This document shows positions 61,311 to 64,000 of a DNA stretch of 64,000 nucleotides, piece after piece. A program made the translations under genes and the position numbers. The notes beneath the pieces are model-generated. The model ran no database searches. It was not told the DNA's origin and worked only from the letters and a program-made list of their open reading frames with translations. Where the stretch lies: positions 1 through 64,000 of the forward strand of contig JAAELO010000756.1 of assembly GCA_024226555.1 (NCBI GenBank). The letters are read 5' to 3'. The stretch is from Desulfobacterales bacterium. Lineage in GTDB: Bacteria > Desulfobacterota > Desulfobacteria > Desulfobacterales > JAAELO01. Every line of letters starts with the position of its first letter. Position 1 is the stretch's first letter.

Positions 61311-61579
61311 TGGATGAACATATTGAATTTCCGATAACAGATGAACTTGATCTTCATACATTCAGCCCTAAAGAGGTTTCTGAACTACTTCCCGAGTACT
61401 TTATTGAATGCCGGAAAAAAAGTATTTTCTCCGTTCGTGTTATCCATGGTAAAGGTAAGGGGATTCTAAAAAAAAGAGTCCACTCTCTGCTCAAAAAAAA
61501 TGAACTGGTCCTTGATTATCACGAAGCAACACCCTCTCATGGAGGTTGGGGGGCAACAATAGTTGAACTTAAGAAATGA
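61310..61579 (+). CDS. Smr-domain protein
   Basis: An 89-residue Smr domain alone: ELDLHTFSPKEVSELLPEYF with the DLH motif, VRVIHGKGKGILKKRV with HGKG, and SHGGWGATIVELKK. Smr domains are nucleases related to MutS2 C-termini and bind nucleic acids; this is a minimal version. The start overlaps the stop of the HD-GYP gene (TAATGG). The functional link with the signalling genes is unclear; it may only share their transcript. Confidence 0.88.
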   Translation: MDEHIEFPITDELDLHTFSPKEVSELLPEYFIECRKKSIFSVRVIHGKGKGILKKRVHSLLKKNELVLDYHEATPSHGGWGATIVELKK

Positions 61580-61653
61580 ACTGCACAATGACATTCATCT
61601 GTTTTTCTGATATACATCTCTTTTTATAATAAAATGAAAGACAGGATATATAA

Positions 61654-64000
61654 ATGTTCAATTTTAAAGAAGGCCAACGCTGGATCAGTGAGATGGAGCC
61701 GGAACTCGGCCTGGGAACACTATTTGAAGAAAAAAACAACAGGATTACTATTCATTTTACAGGTAGTAATTGCACGCGGCAATACGCCCTGACAACTGCC
61801 CCTTTAAAAAGGGTGAAGTTTAAAGAGGGAGATGAAATATTAACTTCAGACAATCAAAAATATTTAGTCGATTCAGTTGAAGAAAAAAATCATCTTTTCT
61901 ACTACATAAGTTCAGGTTTTGAAATTTCAGAGAAAGACCTTTCAGATACAATGAGTTTTACTTCTCCAAAAGATCGGATATTTGCCGGCCTCTTCGATTC
62001 AGTTAAAAACTTTAACTTAAGATATGAAGCAAACCTTCAAAAATATAAAGCTGAAAAATCAGATGTTACAGGTTTTATTGGTGGAAAAATAGAACTTATC
62101 CCCCACCAGTTCTACATCGCAAATATAGTATCACAAAGATTTGTCCCAAGGGTGTTGCTTTCAGATGAAACCGGCCTTGGTAAAACAATTGAAGCATGTC
62201 TGATAATAAACCGTCTGCTTTTAAATGAACAGATAGGAAGAGTTCTTATCATTGTACCGGACTCCCTTGTTCATCAGTGGTTTATAGAACTTTACAGGCG
62301 TTTTAATCTTTCATTTAATATCTACAGGGATGACTGTCTTAAAGATTCAGTAGATAACCCATTTATGGAAAACCAAACAGGTATTGTAAGTTTTGATCTT
62401 ATAACCGAAAATCCCCAAATAAATGAAAAGATAATTGAAGCAGGCTATGACCTTGTTGTTGTGGATGAAGCGCATCATTTAGATGCAGGAAGCACAACCT
62501 ACAATTTTATTAAAGCATTAACAGGAAGAAAAACAGGTCTGATACTGCTTACAGCAACACCCGAACAACTGGGAGAAGAGAACCATTTCCACCATCTGGC
62601 TCTCCTGGATTCCAAGAGATACAGCAGCTTTGAAGCATACCAAAAAGACAGGTCTGAATATAAGAAAGTAGTGAATCATATAATCTCTCTCCAGAAAGAG
62701 GGAAAAGATAAAGAGATTGAAGAACTTTTAGATCAGAGAGGACCCGGAAGAGCAGTATTTAGGAATACCAGGGAGACAATTAAGGGTTTTCCACAAAGAA
62801 AAGGAGTTCTATATCCATTAAATGGTTCAGATAAAAACGCAAAACTTATCTGGTTAAGAGACATTCTTAAAGAATTAAAGGGTAAGAAAACATTTCTGAT
62901 CTGTGAATCAAGAGAGAGGTCAGTTGAGATTGAGTCATACTTAAAATCAAATATAAAACTCAACATAGCCCTGTTTAACGAAGATATGACCATTCTTCAA
63001 AGGGACAGAAGTGCAGCCTGGTTCTCTGAAGAAAATGGAGCAATGGTTCTTATCTGCTCAGAAATTGGTGGTGAAGGCAGAAACTTCCAGTTTGCAAGTG
63101 AACTTATAATGATGGATGTTCCATTTAACCCGGAACTGATAGAACAAAGAATAGGAAGGTTAGATCGAATAGGTCAGAAAAACGAAATAACAATTCACTT
63201 GCCATATATTAAAAAATCACCAGAAGCCCTTCTCGTCAATTGGTATGATAATCTTGGGTTGTTCAAACAGAATATTAACGGGATTCATCAAATCTTTACT
63301 AAATTTAAAGATACTATTTCAAAACTGATAGGTGATGTTTCACAAACAGGAGAGATTAACAAAAACAGAGTTGAAGCTCTTTTAAATGAAACTGATGATT
63401 ATAAAGTTAAGTTACTAAAAAAATTAAGTGACGGAAAAGATATTCTTATTGAACTCAACTCATTTCGGCCTAATGTATCAAAAGGTTTGATCAAAAGCAT
63501 TCAGGCTGAGGATAGCGAAGAGCTTGATGATTTTATGATAAGGATCTTTGAACACTTTAACGTTCCTTATGAAGATACTCTAAAAAGAACCTATAAACTC
63601 TATCTTGCAAAAGTGGACTCAGGTTTTCCAACCCCGCCACTTAAACAAAACCAGATGATGATAACTTTTGACAGGGATCTTTCAGTTACAAGAGACGATA
63701 TAGATTTTATGAGTCAGGATCATCCAATGGTATCAGATTGTATCGATCTTTTAATATCAGCTGAAACCGGAAATACTGCAATTGGTGAAATTGATGCAGG
63801 TGAATTTAAATTAGTTCTTGAGTCTGTATATATTTTAGAGTGCGTAGCTCCGGCAAATGTATATATCAGGAAGTTTCTACCAAAAACTCCAATCAGAGTC
63901 GTTATAGATCATACCATGAAAGATGTGACTAAAGAATACAGTTTTGATCAGTTTAAAGACCTTAAAAATGGTGATAAATCTTTCCTCAATGTTCCTGAAA
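61654..64000 (+). CDS. rapA: RNA polymerase-associated protein RapA (3' end beyond the window)
   Basis: A Swi2/Snf2-type ATPase that binds RNA polymerase and recycles it. Visible: an N-terminal SH3/Tudor-like region (FKEGQRWISEMEPELGLGTLFEEKNNRITIHF), the helicase motif I DETGLGKTIEA (61 kb + ~500), DEAH-like VVDEAHHLD, LLTATPEQLGEE, and motif V/VI FQFASELIMMDVPFNPELIEQRIGRLDRIGQKNEI. The ATG at 61654 follows CAGGATATATAA with a weak ribosome-binding site. At least 782 residues are present; E. coli RapA has 968, so roughly 190 residues are missing at the right edge. Confidence 0.9.
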   Translation, partial: MFNFKEGQRWISEMEPELGLGTLFEEKNNRITIHFTGSNCTRQYALTTAPLKRVKFKEGDEILTSDNQKYLVDSVEEKNHLFYYISSGFEISEKDLSDTMSFTSPKDRIFAGLFDSVKNFNLRYEANLQKYKAEKSDVTGFIGGKIELIPHQFYIANIVSQRFVPRVLLSDETGLGKTIEACLIINRLLLNEQIGRVLIIVPDSLVHQWFIELYRRFNLSFNIYRDDCLKDSVDNPFMENQTGIVSFDLITENPQINEKIIEAGYDLVVVDEAHHLDAGSTTYNFIKALTGRKTGLILLTATPEQLGEENHFHHLALLDSKRYSSFEAYQKDRSEYKKVVNHIISLQKEGKDKEIEELLDQRGPGRAVFRNTRETIKGFPQRKGVLYPLNGSDKNAKLIWLRDILKELKGKKTFLICESRERSVEIESYLKSNIKLNIALFNEDMTILQRDRSAAWFSEENGAMVLICSEIGGEGRNFQFASELIMMDVPFNPELIEQRIGRLDRIGQKNEITIHLPYIKKSPEALLVNWYDNLGLFKQNINGIHQIFTKFKDTISKLIGDVSQTGEINKNRVEALLNETDDYKVKLLKKLSDGKDILIELNSFRPNVSKGLIKSIQAEDSEELDDFMIRIFEHFNVPYEDTLKRTYKLYLAKVDSGFPTPPLKQNQMMITFDRDLSVTRDDIDFMSQDHPMVSDCIDLLISAETGNTAIGEIDAGEFKLVLESVYILECVAPANVYIRKFLPKTPIRVVIDHTMKDVTKEYSFDQFKDLKNGDKSFLNVPE

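Overview
This is a 64 kb, AT-rich stretch (roughly one third G+C by eye) of a Gram-negative bacterial chromosome. The content suggests an anaerobic or facultative bacterium, most likely Desulfobacterota (former deltaproteobacteria) or a similar lineage. Pointers are a DUF4911 gene next to miaB, three sets of 2-hydroxyacyl-CoA dehydratase/activase genes, very large multi-domain sensor kinases, several SBP_bac_3 periplasmic proteins, a YejM-like sulfatase and RapA. The lineage call is inference; no rRNA or other decisive marker is present.

Layout. 0-9 kb: a CheY-like regulator, DUF4911-miaB, a radical SAM / ATP-grasp pair, valS and nadC. 9-14 kb: a gene-poor accessory zone with degraded repeats, followed by what looks like a short integron-type cassette array (GNAT, a helical protein, VF530) with attC-like hairpins. 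14-29 kb: a 1979-residue kinase-AAA-GAF-PAS-histidine kinase, a GYF_2/DUF4870 membrane protein, an acyl-CoA synthetase, an SH3-like secreted protein, a CstA-type transporter and an ArsA-like ATPase operon. 29.2-33 kb: a TerD-like protein gene behind a sigma-54 promoter, followed immediately by an unusual tRNA array. 33-51 kb: substrate-binding proteins (one frameshifted), a MarR-controlled 2-hydroxyacyl-CoA dehydratase cluster, a YejM-like protein, RNase HI and a TetR-ABC1 kinase-DUF2867 operon. 52-64 kb: a 1433-residue activase/dehydratase fusion, a hybrid histidine kinase with an HD-GYP regulator, an Smr protein and the start of rapA, which runs off the right edge.

The main discovery is at 31457-32965. 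Five tRNA genes (Gly-TCC, a TAA-anticodon tRNA, Lys-TTT twice, Pro-TGG) are circularly permuted: the 3' part lies upstream of the 5' part, separated by only 3-7 nt. Each is split in the anticodon arm. Each is bracketed by the same scaffold: GAGGAYTA, an 8-nt arm, TTCCTTCT, the permuted tRNA, the complementary 8-nt arm, RATTTCCTC. The 8-nt arms differ from copy to copy but stay complementary, and GAGGA can pair with TCCTC, so a conserved RNA structure holds the outer ends together. A sixth copy is decayed. A seventh has the scaffold but no tRNA and is interrupted by a transposon-like repeat whose removal restores a perfect arm. Two linear tRNA-Pro genes lie among them. The array follows, with no apparent terminator, the TerD-like gene and its sigma-54 promoter, which recalls sigma-54/RtcR control of RtcB RNA-repair operons. 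I propose an inducible tRNA-supply or tRNA-repair system in which the outer ends are cut and ligated to close the anticodon loop. To my knowledge permuted tRNA genes are described from algae and archaea, not bacteria.

The window is also littered with a miniature inverted-repeat element (about 55-190 bp, ends GGGAAYCTCTAATAA, TA target duplication, so IS630/Tc1-mariner-like). At least fifteen recognisable copies sit between genes, one supplies the stop codon of miaB and one interrupts the empty tRNA scaffold.
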